Below, piece by piece: positions 8,103 to 14,615 of a DNA stretch of 18,872 nt. The position numbers and the translations under genes are program-made. The DNA is from UBA7446 sp024639165 (GTDB lineage: Bacteria; Bacteroidota; Bacteroidia; Flavobacteriales; Flavobacteriaceae). The stretch is from the NCBI GenBank assembly GCA_024639165.1, contig JAHEIX010000015.1, positions 1 through 18,872 of the forward strand. Reading direction: 5' to 3'. Within the stretch, counting starts at the first letter, position 1. The number at the start of each line of letters is the position of its first letter. Below the pieces are notes generated by a model that saw only the letters and a program-made list of their open reading frames with translations, was not told where the DNA came from and did not search any database.

Positions 8103-8133
8103 CGAAGATAGGATTTTAGGTCTTTGCATCAAA
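8103..8133 (-). promoter_or_regulatory. Promoter of the ABC exporter gene (-33 TTTG, 19-base spacer, -7 TATCTTCG)
   Basis: On the minus strand, TTTG (8133-8130) is followed by exactly 19 bases and then TATCTTCG (8110-8103), a seven-of-eight match to TAnnTTTG. This is the classic Bacteroidota arrangement. The box ends 12 bases before the TTG start, so the leader would be very short. It diverges from the nusB promoter. Confidence 0.55.
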
Positions 8134-8162
8134 TCTTGTGTAGGATATCATTTAAAATCTCC

Positions 8163-8170
8163 TATTTTTG
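8163..8170 (+). promoter_or_regulatory. -7 box of the nusB transcript
   Basis: TATTTTTG, an exact TAnnTTTG match, ends 21 bases before the nusB ATG. A TTG at 8136-8138 stands 24 bases upstream, somewhat farther than usual. The box covers the TTG at 8168 that would give a longer nusB reading frame, which argues against that upstream start. Confidence 0.5.
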
Positions 8171-8191
8171 CATCATCAAACGTTCTTATAC

Positions 8192-9124
8192 ATGATTACT
8201 CGTCGTCACTTACGCACCAAGGTTATGCAAGCGCTTTACGCACAGCAACTTGACCCAACAGACAACCTTGAAACAGGAGAATCATGGATTTTGAAAAGCA
8301 GTCAGGACTTTTACCTTCTTTATATTACGCTTCTCGATTTGTTCCGAGAGCTTCATTCTTGTGGATATGCGCTATATGAGAAAAACACCAAAAAACACTT
8401 ACAAGAAAACAAAAACGAAACAAATCCTAAGTTTTTTAGCAACAAAGCTCTTCTGGCCTTGTGCGACAATGAAGTTCTAGCAGCACAAAGCAAAAAATAC
8501 AAGCTTAAGTACTGGAAAAATCACGACGAATATGTGCGTTTGGTTTGGGATGAAATTACCGCTTCTACAGTGTATCATGATTATTTAAAGACCGAAACCA
8601 ACAGCCTTGAAGATGATCAAGATTTTTTGGTAGCCCTTTTTACTAAAGTAATTGTGCCCTTTGAACGTTTGGGTGAATTTATGGAGGAGGTCAACATCTC
8701 TTGGGTTGACGATGCACCACTTGCCAACACCATAGTGCGAAACAGCCTAAAGCGAATTACTGAACCCAACAGTATCATCACCGTTCTGTACAAAGACGAA
8801 GAAGATCGTAAATTCTCCTTAGAACTTTTTAGAAAAGTAGCACTTAACAAAGCAGAACTTATCGATGAAATAAAGGGACGAACGCCAAATTGGGATTCGG
8901 GCCGTATTGCTGAATTGGATTTTACTTTATTATTAATGGCTTTGGCTGAATTACTTTATTTTCCCTCAATACCTGTAAATGTTACCATCAACGAATACTT
9001 AGAGATCGCTAAGGAATACGCCACACCAAAGAGCAGTATGTTCATCAACGGCATATTAGATAGCGTTGTCAAGGACATGACAAAAGAAAAACGCATTCAT
9101 AAAAATATACGTGGAATGCAGTAA
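8192..9124 (+). CDS. nusB: Transcription antitermination factor NusB (large Bacteroidota form)
   Basis: NusB, with NusE (S10), binds boxA RNA to prevent premature termination of rRNA transcripts. The 310 residues hold a split NusB fold. The N-terminal helix MITRRHLRTKVMQALYAQQ corresponds to residues 1-20 of the small enzyme. The C-terminal half, from about residue 215, contains NWDSGRIAELDFTLLLMALAE, VTINEYLEIAKEYAT and SSMFINGILDSV, which align with classical NusB. Between them lie roughly 150 residues, charged and mainly helical, that the 139-residue E. coli protein lacks. I started at the ATG at 8192 rather than the upstream TTG at 8168, because the family begins there and the TTG lies inside the -7 box. 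First gene of a nusB-DUF1573-yajC cluster. Confidence 0.9.
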   Translation: MITRRHLRTKVMQALYAQQLDPTDNLETGESWILKSSQDFYLLYITLLDLFRELHSCGYALYEKNTKKHLQENKNETNPKFFSNKALLALCDNEVLAAQSKKYKLKYWKNHDEYVRLVWDEITASTVYHDYLKTETNSLEDDQDFLVALFTKVIVPFERLGEFMEEVNISWVDDAPLANTIVRNSLKRITEPNSIITVLYKDEEDRKFSLELFRKVALNKAELIDEIKGRTPNWDSGRIAELDFTLLLMALAELLYFPSIPVNVTINEYLEIAKEYATPKSSMFINGILDSVVKDMTKEKRIHKNIRGMQ

Positions 9125-9130
9125 TATGTT

Positions 9131-9138
9131 TATTTTTG
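9131..9138 (+). promoter_or_regulatory. Candidate -7 box between nusB and the DUF1573 gene
   Basis: TATTTTTG, an exact TAnnTTTG match, 14 bases before the chosen ATG at 9153. There is no obvious -33 TTG. It may be an internal promoter allowing the lipoprotein and yajC to be expressed apart from nusB. Confidence 0.35.
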
Positions 9139-9152
9139 AAAAAATTTATAAA

Positions 9153-9641
9153 ATGAAACCATTTATTCTGGCCTTAGTTGCCTTATTTATGTTGAGTTGC
9201 TCACAAAGTGCCTCAAAGAAAGTTAAACAAGAAAATGTTGAAAAAGCGACAGCACAACAAGAAGCCAATGAGGACTTGCCCGTGATGTATTTTGAAAGAG
9301 CTGAACACGACTTTGGCACCATAAACGAGGGTGATGTAGTTGAGACATCCTTTGCCTTTACAAATACAGGAAAAAGCGATCTAATTATTTTAGATGCCCG
9401 TGGAAGCTGTGGGTGTACAGTTCCTGAGTATCCTAAAAATACGCCAATTGCACCTGGTGAAACAAGGGAAATAAAAGTAAAGTTTGATTCTGCAAACAAA
9501 CCAGGTAATCAAACGAAAACGGTAACACTAACCAATAACACCGAACGCGGTCGAGATATTCTTCGTATCAAAACAATGGTTACTGCTGATCCTGTAAAAG
9601 AACAACAACGCCAAGCGGCACGCAACCAAATGAACCAATAA
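9153..9641 (+). CDS. DUF1573 domain lipoprotein
   Basis: Predicted lipoprotein of 162 residues. The signal sequence MKPFILALVALFMLSC ends in a lipobox-like MLSC, followed by an A/K/Q/E-rich linker. The single DUF1573 domain (about 48-140) has its usual marks: HDFGTINEGD, FAFTNTGKSDL, GSCGCTVPEYP, IAPGE and VTLTNNT. The fold is Ig-like (ASPM-SPD-2-Hydin related) and the function is unknown. The start was chosen at the ATG beginning the signal peptide; earlier in-frame ATGs at 9111 and 9126 put unsuitable charged residues in front of it. It lies 28 bases after nusB and its TAA overlaps the yajC ATG by one base, so translation is probably coupled to yajC. Placement next to yajC is common in this phylum. 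Confidence 0.88.
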   Translation: MKPFILALVALFMLSCSQSASKKVKQENVEKATAQQEANEDLPVMYFERAEHDFGTINEGDVVETSFAFTNTGKSDLIILDARGSCGCTVPEYPKNTPIAPGETREIKVKFDSANKPGNQTKTVTLTNNTERGRDILRIKTMVTADPVKEQQRQAARNQMNQ

Positions 9642-9946
9642 TGATGCAAATTTTTCAAGCTACCGGTGGAGGAAACTTCACTTTGTTAATCCTCATGTTT
9701 GGGGTTATGTTTTTGTTTTTAATTTTACCCCAACAGCGCAGAGCAAAAAAGGAGCGTAAATTTAAAAATGCACTTAAAAAAGGCGATTTGGTTGTAACCA
9801 AAGGCGGTATTCACGGTAAGATTATTGAAGTAAACGACAGCAATGATACTTGCGTTATTGAGACCATGGCCGGTAAGGTAAAAATGGAGCGCAGCTTTGT
9901 CTCTCATGAGATGAGTAAGCAACGTGCAACTCCTGCTAAAAAATAA
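9641..9946 (+). CDS. yajC: Preprotein translocase accessory subunit YajC
   Basis: Small single-pass inner-membrane protein associated with SecDF and the Sec translocon. The 101 residues show a short glycine-containing N-terminus and one hydrophobic helix at about 13-30 (LLILMFGVMFLFLIL). The family-defining PQQRRAKKERKFKNAL follows at the membrane exit, and then the KKGDLVVTKGGIHGKI beta domain. The basic tail (KQRATPAKK) is usual. The start codon overlaps the last base of the preceding stop (TAATG); a second ATG follows directly, so the first residue is uncertain by one. In many flavobacteria yajC is followed by ybbR-like and coaE genes; here a terminator and pyrD follow instead. Confidence 0.94.
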   Translation: MMQIFQATGGGNFTLLILMFGVMFLFLILPQQRRAKKERKFKNALKKGDLVVTKGGIHGKIIEVNDSNDTCVIETMAGKVKMERSFVSHEMSKQRATPAKK

Positions 9947-9956
9947 AATTCCCATA

Positions 9957-9998
9957 AGCTGCTTATGATTAACCTCATAGGCAGCTACTTTTTCTTTT
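9957..9998 (+). terminator. Intrinsic terminator after yajC, abutting the pyrD start codon
   Basis: AGCTGCTTATGA (9957-9968) pairs with TCATAGGCAGCT (9975-9986): a 12-base-pair stem with one G-U wobble and a six-base TTAACC loop. TTTTTCTTTT (9989-9998) follows directly. The U-tract ends exactly at the pyrD ATG at 9999, leaving no room for a separate pyrD leader. Confidence 0.65.
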
Positions 9999-11015
9999 AT
10001 GTACAAACGTCTAATACGTCCTGTCCTTTTTCTTTTTGATCCAGAAGGGGTGCACTATTTTTCGTTTGCTGCCATACGCCTGTTACACCGTATTCCCTTT
10101 ATGGGAGTTATTATTAGAGCACTATATGCTTCCCATAAACCATCACTTGGACGCGAGGTTTTTGGACTTCGATTCCCAAACCCTGTTGGCTTAGCAGCGG
10201 GATTCGATAAGGATGCTAAACTCTATCACGAACTTGCAAATTTTGGTTTTGGCTTTATCGAAATTGGAACGGTAACCCCCAAGCCACAAGGCGGCAATCC
10301 CAAACCTCGTTTATTTCGATTAAAAAAAGACAAAGGAATCATTAATCGTATGGGCTTTAACAACGAAGGTGTTGTGGCTGCTGCAAGAAGACTTAAGAAA
10401 AATAAAGGAGTACTGATAGGTGGTAATATTGGCAAGAATAAAACCACACCTAACGATCAGGCACAAGACGATTACCTTATTTGTTTCGATGCCTTGTTCG
10501 ATGTTGTGGACTATTTTGTAGTCAACGTAAGCTCACCCAATACACCTAACCTTCGCGACCTTCAAGAAAAAGAGCCGCTGTCCAAGCTGTTAAATGTTTT
10601 GCAAAAGCGAAACAGCGAAAAATCATCACGCAAACCCATACTGCTAAAAATAGCTCCCGATTTAAGCGATTCGCAGTTGGATGATATTATAGAGATCGTA
10701 GCAAACACCAAAATTGATGGTGTTATTGCCACCAATACAACGCTGTCACGTACAGGACTAATGAGCAGTGCTGAATTAACCAATCAAGCAGGTGGCTTGA
10801 GTGGAAAGCCACTGACAAAACGCAGTACGGAAGTCATATCATATTTACATACGAAAAGTAAGGCCGCTTTTCCTATTATCGGCGTAGGAGGTATACATAC
10901 TCCTGAAGATGCTCAAGAGAAACTAGCTGCTGGTGCTTCTTTGGTGCAGCTTTATACAGGCTTTGTTTACGAAGGCCCTGGGGTGGTTAAGCGTATGAAT
11001 CGCTCCTTCAAATAG
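9999..11015 (+). CDS. pyrD: Dihydroorotate dehydrogenase (quinone), class 2
   Basis: FMN enzyme of de novo pyrimidine synthesis that oxidises dihydroorotate to orotate with a membrane quinone as acceptor. At 338 residues it is a normal class 2 length, with the N-terminal helical quinone-tunnel segment MYKRLIRPVLFLFDPEGVHY. FMN and substrate motifs are PNPVGLAAGFDKDA (60-73), EIGTVTPKPQGGNPKPR (88-104), NRMGFNN (116-122) and NVSSPNTPNLR (176-186), with the catalytic base expected at S179. KIAPD and NTTLSR follow, then the phosphate-binding GVGGI. The class 2 start fits the family exactly, so the ATG at 9999 is secure even though it sits directly against a terminator-like U-tract. Expression probably depends on read-through or on a poor promoter inside the hairpin. 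Confidence 0.95.
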   Translation: MYKRLIRPVLFLFDPEGVHYFSFAAIRLLHRIPFMGVIIRALYASHKPSLGREVFGLRFPNPVGLAAGFDKDAKLYHELANFGFGFIEIGTVTPKPQGGNPKPRLFRLKKDKGIINRMGFNNEGVVAAARRLKKNKGVLIGGNIGKNKTTPNDQAQDDYLICFDALFDVVDYFVVNVSSPNTPNLRDLQEKEPLSKLLNVLQKRNSEKSSRKPILLKIAPDLSDSQLDDIIEIVANTKIDGVIATNTTLSRTGLMSSAELTNQAGGLSGKPLTKRSTEVISYLHTKSKAAFPIIGVGGIHTPEDAQEKLAAGASLVQLYTGFVYEGPGVVKRMNRSFK

Positions 11016-11093
11016 ACTATCCACTTCCTGTATTCCAATAAATTAAAATATTTTGTAATTTAGTTTATAATTGTTTTACCCTAAATCAACATT

Positions 11094-11342
11094 ATGAACG
11101 ATTTTTTATGGCCTATCATAGTAGGTATAGTCGCTGGTTTTCTTGCCGGCAAAGTAACCAAAGGAAAAGGCTTTGGGCTCATTTTTAACCTGTTGGTTGG
11201 TGTCGGCGGTGCCATTTTGGGCGGCTGGCTTTTCGGTCAATTGGGAATTAGCATTGTTACTGGCCTTTTAAGTACTTTAATCACTGCTTTTATCGGAGCA
11301 ATTATTCTGCTTTTTATTATTAACCTGCTAAAAAAAATATAA
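11094..11342 (+). CDS. GlsB/YeaQ/YmgE family small membrane protein
   Basis: An 82-residue, very hydrophobic and glycine-rich protein of the transglycosylase-associated / GlsB-YeaQ-YmgE family. The family signature is visible: IIVGIVAGFLAGKVTKGKGFG, split by a short basic turn from NLLVGVGGAILGGWLFG, then a third hydrophobic helix ending in LLKKI. Three transmembrane helices are likely. The family is linked to general stress responses in other bacteria, but the molecular role is unknown. It is a stand-alone gene 78 bases past pyrD. TATAATTG at 11066-11073 is a partial -7 match, and a strong terminator sits directly after the stop. Confidence 0.85.
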   Translation: MNDFLWPIIVGIVAGFLAGKVTKGKGFGLIFNLLVGVGGAILGGWLFGQLGISIVTGLLSTLITAFIGAIILLFIINLLKKI

Positions 11343-11352
11343 TATAATCTTG

Positions 11353-11380
11353 TGGGATGGGTGCGCCCATCCCATTTTTT
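11353..11380 (+). terminator. Strong intrinsic terminator after the GlsB-like gene
   Basis: TGGGATGGG (11353-11361) and CCCATCCCA (11366-11374) form a perfect nine-base-pair GC-rich stem with a TGCG loop, followed by six T residues (11375-11380). It begins about ten bases after the stop codon and separates the small membrane-protein gene from the lectin-like gene. Confidence 0.87.
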
Positions 11381-11403
11381 ACCCCCTCTAAATCTTGCAA
11401 ATC

Positions 11404-12195
11404 ATGAATAAACGCTATACTAGTTTACTTCTTTTACTATGCATAAACATATATTATGTAAATGCACAATGTGCCAATACAGCAAATATTTACCGCTTTG
11501 ATTACAATGGTCATACCTATGAGGTAGTAAAAGAAAACAAAAACTGGGCCGACGCCGTAGCTTGCGCCGTAGCCCGCGGCGGTTATTTAGCTGAAATAAA
11601 TACCCCTGCTGAAAACACGGCTATCTCTAATGAACTTTTAAATAATGCCAGTATTACCTTAAGTCTAACTTCAACAGCTAATGGAGGTGGAGCTGCTTAC
11701 GTTTGGTTGGGTGGTAACGACCGAGCTACTGAAGGAGCTTGGATTTGGGATGGCGATAATACAGGAGTGTCTAGCTCATTTTGGTCTGGTTCAGCTTTTG
11801 GATCTGCTACAAACTCCGCCTATACCAATTGGGGAACTACGGGCGGAACACGAAATGAACCTGATAATTATTTGGGTAATCAAAATGGACTTGCCATAGG
11901 GCTAAATGCATGGCCAACAACAAATCCATCTGGCTTTGGGTATGGAGTAGCTGGTCAATGGAATGATATTGAGGATACGCAATCACTTTTTTATCTAATT
12001 GAATACAATACCGTTTTAAGTCATGATACCCCAGAAAAAATTGAAAATTGTAGGGTTTATGTTTATGATAGGCAACTTTTTATTGAGGCTACTAACATTC
12101 CCATTGCTACTGTAGCGTTGTATGACTTGACGGGGAAAAAAGTATTTTTAGATCAAACAGAAGCTACCCCAAACCTATTGATGTTTCTTCTCTAG
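11404..12195 (+). CDS. Secreted C-type-lectin-like domain protein, frameshifted before its T9SS sorting tail
   Basis: As read, 263 residues. A signal peptide, MNKRYTSLLLLLC through VNA|Q, is followed by a C-type-lectin-like domain (about 32-200): NWADAVACAVARGGYLAEI, WLGGNDRATEGAWIWDGD, FW, NEPDNY (E152-P-D-N155) and QWNDI (W186-N-D188). The E/P/D and WND residues match the calcium and sugar site of canonical domains. The tail CRVYVYDRQLFIEATNI to ALYDLTGKKVFLD is the start of a type A T9SS C-terminal domain. The frame then breaks near the CCCC at 12167-12170 and stops at 12195; the missing end is found one frame over. An unframed copy would be surface-exported through T9SS. I used the ATG at 11404, which opens the signal peptide, rather than a TTG nine bases upstream. 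Ligand unknown. Confidence 0.72.
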   Translation: MNKRYTSLLLLLCINIYYVNAQCANTANIYRFDYNGHTYEVVKENKNWADAVACAVARGGYLAEINTPAENTAISNELLNNASITLSLTSTANGGGAAYVWLGGNDRATEGAWIWDGDNTGVSSSFWSGSAFGSATNSAYTNWGTTGGTRNEPDNYLGNQNGLAIGLNAWPTTNPSGFGYGVAGQWNDIEDTQSLFYLIEYNTVLSHDTPEKIENCRVYVYDRQLFIEATNIPIATVALYDLTGKKVFLDQTEATPNLLMFLL

Positions 12196-12305
12196 TTAAA
12201 GGGATTTATTTGGTTAAAATTTTGCCTAGAATGGAAGCACATTGGCGAAAAGGATACGGAAGTAAGGCCGAGTATTTAGGACATAACACTATAGCCTACG
12301 TTTAG
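12171..12305 (+). pseudogene. Out-of-frame remnant of the T9SS type A sorting domain of the lectin-like gene
   Basis: In the neighbouring frame, from 12171, the translation is KPIDVSSLVKGIYLVKI, a textbook ending of a type A T9SS sorting domain that should join directly to the FLDQTEATP of the upstream frame. One missing base in the C-run at 12167-12170 would restore the join. After VKI the frame continues 27 residues to a TAG at 12303-12305 without resembling a normal domain end, so a second lesion is possible. Whether this is a real mutation, a phase-variable tract or a sequencing error cannot be decided here. Confidence 0.65.
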
Positions 12306-12377
12306 GTGGTTTATAGTTGCCCACATAATGCAGCGCAATTATTTCATTATATTTATGCCTCATCTCTATTAATTTAA

Positions 12378-14510
12378 ATGCCCAAAATGAAAACGTCTAA
12401 CACATATACCCCCCTTTTAATATTTCTAGGTCTCGTTGTATTTTCTTGTACTACGGATTGGAATCAAAATAAACTCCTAAAGTCATGGACAGGGCTCTAT
12501 ATGGGTACTCCTGCATTTGACAAAATGCAGGTAGCAGATGTAAAGCCAGCCATGCTTAAAGCCATGGAGCTCAACTTATCAGAAATAGAGGCCATTGCAA
12601 CAAATCCTGAGCCACCAACCTTTGAAAATACGATTGTGGCCATGGAACGGTCTGGAAAAGTTTTAGATCGTGCTTTTACGTACTATGGGATTTTTAGCAG
12701 TAATATGTCCTCTCCAGAATTTAGAGAAGTGCAAACAGAACTTGCGCCATTATTTTCAGAGTTCCAATCTAAAATCACGCAAAATGAACAGCTTTTTCAG
12801 CGAATTAAAACCGTGTATGAAGCCTCAAAAACAAAACCGCTAGAAGCAGACCAACAACGTGTAGTTGAACTTACCTACCAAGGCTTTGCCATGAACGGCG
12901 CTGATTTAGACGATGTCAAAAAGAAACGCTACGCGGCCATCAATAAGGAGCTTTCCTCGCTCTACACCAAGTTTTCAAACAACGTGCTTCATGACGAAGA
13001 AAATTATGTCACTTACCTAAAGGAAAATCAGTTAGATGGGCTTCCAAATGATTTTGTCAAGTCTGCTGCTCGTATAGCAAATAGCAAGGGTAAGCAAAGA
13101 GAATATGCGGTTACCAACACCCGTTCTTCAATGGATCCGTTTTTGACCTTTTCTACCGAACGTGATTTGCGTCAACAAGTTTGGAGCAATTATTACGCTC
13201 GTGGCGACAATGGCGATGCATATGATAATAAGGAAATCATTGCACAAATATTAAAACTTCGCAAAGAACGAGTAGCCTTGTTGGGGTATGAGAATTACGC
13301 TGCTTGGCGCCTGCAAAATCGTATGGCAAAAAATCCAGAAAATGCCATGGCACTTATGGAAGCTGTATGGCCAGCAGCCATTGCGCGCGTAGCCGAAGAA
13401 GTTGCAGATATGCAAGCTGTGGCAGATGCCAATGGAGATAACATTACTATAGCACCCTGGGACTACCGTTTTTATGCAGAAAAAGTACGTAAAGCAAAGT
13501 ATGATTTAGATTCAGATGAAGTGAAGCAATATTTGCAATTGGACAAGCTCACAGCGGCCATGCATTTTGTAGCAGGTCGTTTATTTGGCTATTCCTTTTC
13601 GCCTGTAAAAGAAGGGGAAGTTCCAGTGTTCCACGAGGACGTTAACGTTTGGGAGGTAACCGATAAGCAAACAGGAGCACATATTGGTCTTTGGTATTTG
13701 GACCCGTATGCAAGAGAAGGAAAACGTTCTGGTGCTTGGGCGACTACGTATAGAAGCTTCTCAACTTTTGATGGAAAAACCAATGTTTTGGCGTCAAATA
13801 ATTCAAATTTTGTCAAACCAGCTCCTGGGGAGGCCTTGCTTATTTCTTGGGATGATGCTACAACGTTCTTCCACGAATTTGGTCATGCGCTACACTTTTT
13901 TGCATCTGAAGTGCGATATCCAACCCTTAACAGTGGTGTAAGAGATTATACAGAATTTCAATCTCAGCTATTAGAACGCTGGCTGTCGACAGATGAAGTA
14001 ATCGACCAGTTTTTGGTGCACCAAGAAACGGGCGCACCTATGCCCGATGCTTTGGTGTCAAAAATTAAAAAGGCAGCAACCTTCAACCAAGGGTTTGCTA
14101 CTACGGAATATTTAGCATCCGCACTGATGGACATGAAACTTCATTTGGCAGACCCAACAGATCTGGATGTTAATCAGTTTGAACGAGAAACATTGGCTGC
14201 GTTAAGTATGCCAAAAGAATTACCCATGCGTCACAGAACACCCCATTTTGGACACGTATTTTCTGGAGAGGGGTATGCAACAGCCTATTACGGGTATATG
14301 TGGGCAGATGTGTTAACAGCTGACGCCTCAGAAGCATTTAGAGAGGCACCGGGAGGCTTTTATGACCATGCGATGGCAGAAAAATTAGTGAAATACTTAT
14401 TTGCGCCACGAAATTCCATTGAGCCTGCCCAAGCATATAGATTGTTTAGAGGTAGAGATGCTTCTATTGATGCTTTGATGCGGGCTAGGGGCTTTCCTGT
14501 TACACCATAA
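12378..14510 (+). CDS. M3 family zinc metallopeptidase lipoprotein (oligopeptidase A / Dcp-like)
   Basis: Zinc peptidase of 710 residues that cleaves short peptides or C-terminal dipeptides. A lipoprotein signal sequence, MKTSNTYTPLLIFLGLVVFSC, gives a membrane-anchored exported enzyme, in contrast to cytoplasmic OpdA and Dcp. The active site HEFGH is at residues 499-503, with the third ligand E526 in DYTEFQSQ and GYATAYYGYMWADV further on as the substrate-side tyrosine motif. The helical N-terminal half (about 45-300) is the usual M3 channel region. HEFGH to the third ligand is 27 residues, two shorter than the 29 I recall for thimet oligopeptidase and Dcp, and EFPSQ reads EFQSQ. The ATG at 12387 is an equally good start. 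TATATTTA at 12348-12355 may be its -7 box. Likely nutritional peptide degradation. Confidence 0.9.
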   Translation: MPKMKTSNTYTPLLIFLGLVVFSCTTDWNQNKLLKSWTGLYMGTPAFDKMQVADVKPAMLKAMELNLSEIEAIATNPEPPTFENTIVAMERSGKVLDRAFTYYGIFSSNMSSPEFREVQTELAPLFSEFQSKITQNEQLFQRIKTVYEASKTKPLEADQQRVVELTYQGFAMNGADLDDVKKKRYAAINKELSSLYTKFSNNVLHDEENYVTYLKENQLDGLPNDFVKSAARIANSKGKQREYAVTNTRSSMDPFLTFSTERDLRQQVWSNYYARGDNGDAYDNKEIIAQILKLRKERVALLGYENYAAWRLQNRMAKNPENAMALMEAVWPAAIARVAEEVADMQAVADANGDNITIAPWDYRFYAEKVRKAKYDLDSDEVKQYLQLDKLTAAMHFVAGRLFGYSFSPVKEGEVPVFHEDVNVWEVTDKQTGAHIGLWYLDPYAREGKRSGAWATTYRSFSTFDGKTNVLASNNSNFVKPAPGEALLISWDDATTFFHEFGHALHFFASEVRYPTLNSGVRDYTEFQSQLLERWLSTDEVIDQFLVHQETGAPMPDALVSKIKKAATFNQGFATTEYLASALMDMKLHLADPTDLDVNQFERETLAALSMPKELPMRHRTPHFGHVFSGEGYATAYYGYMWADVLTADASEAFREAPGGFYDHAMAEKLVKYLFAPRNSIEPAQAYRLFRGRDASIDALMRARGFPVTP

Positions 14511-14565
14511 CAGAATTCTTACAACATGGCTAAAGCAGCAAAAAATTGCAGTATAATGTAAATAG

Positions 14566-14599
14566 TTGCGTATATGCCTTAATTATTTTAGTACTTTCG
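14566..14599 (+). promoter_or_regulatory. Candidate promoter of acs (TTG, 23-base spacer, TACTTTCG)
   Basis: TTG at 14566-14568 and TACTTTCG at 14592-14599 (seven of eight matches to TAnnTTTG), 16 bases before the acs ATG, in the 105-base gap after the M3 peptidase gene. The spacer is at the long end. No convincing terminator hairpin is seen in the same gap. Confidence 0.38.
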
Positions 14600-14615
14600 A
14601 AAGAAATTTACTTTT

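Noticed and set aside
8168..8191. Upstream TTG start giving a longer NusB
   Set aside because: The TTG is part of an exact TAnnTTTG promoter box and the eight added residues are unlike the family; the ATG at 8192 matches the NusB N-terminus.
12196..12377. Gap between the lectin-like gene and the M3 peptidase gene, searched for a small gene, tRNA or terminator
   Set aside because: Apart from the out-of-frame T9SS remnant (to 12305) and a weak TATATTTA box, I see nothing that can be supported.
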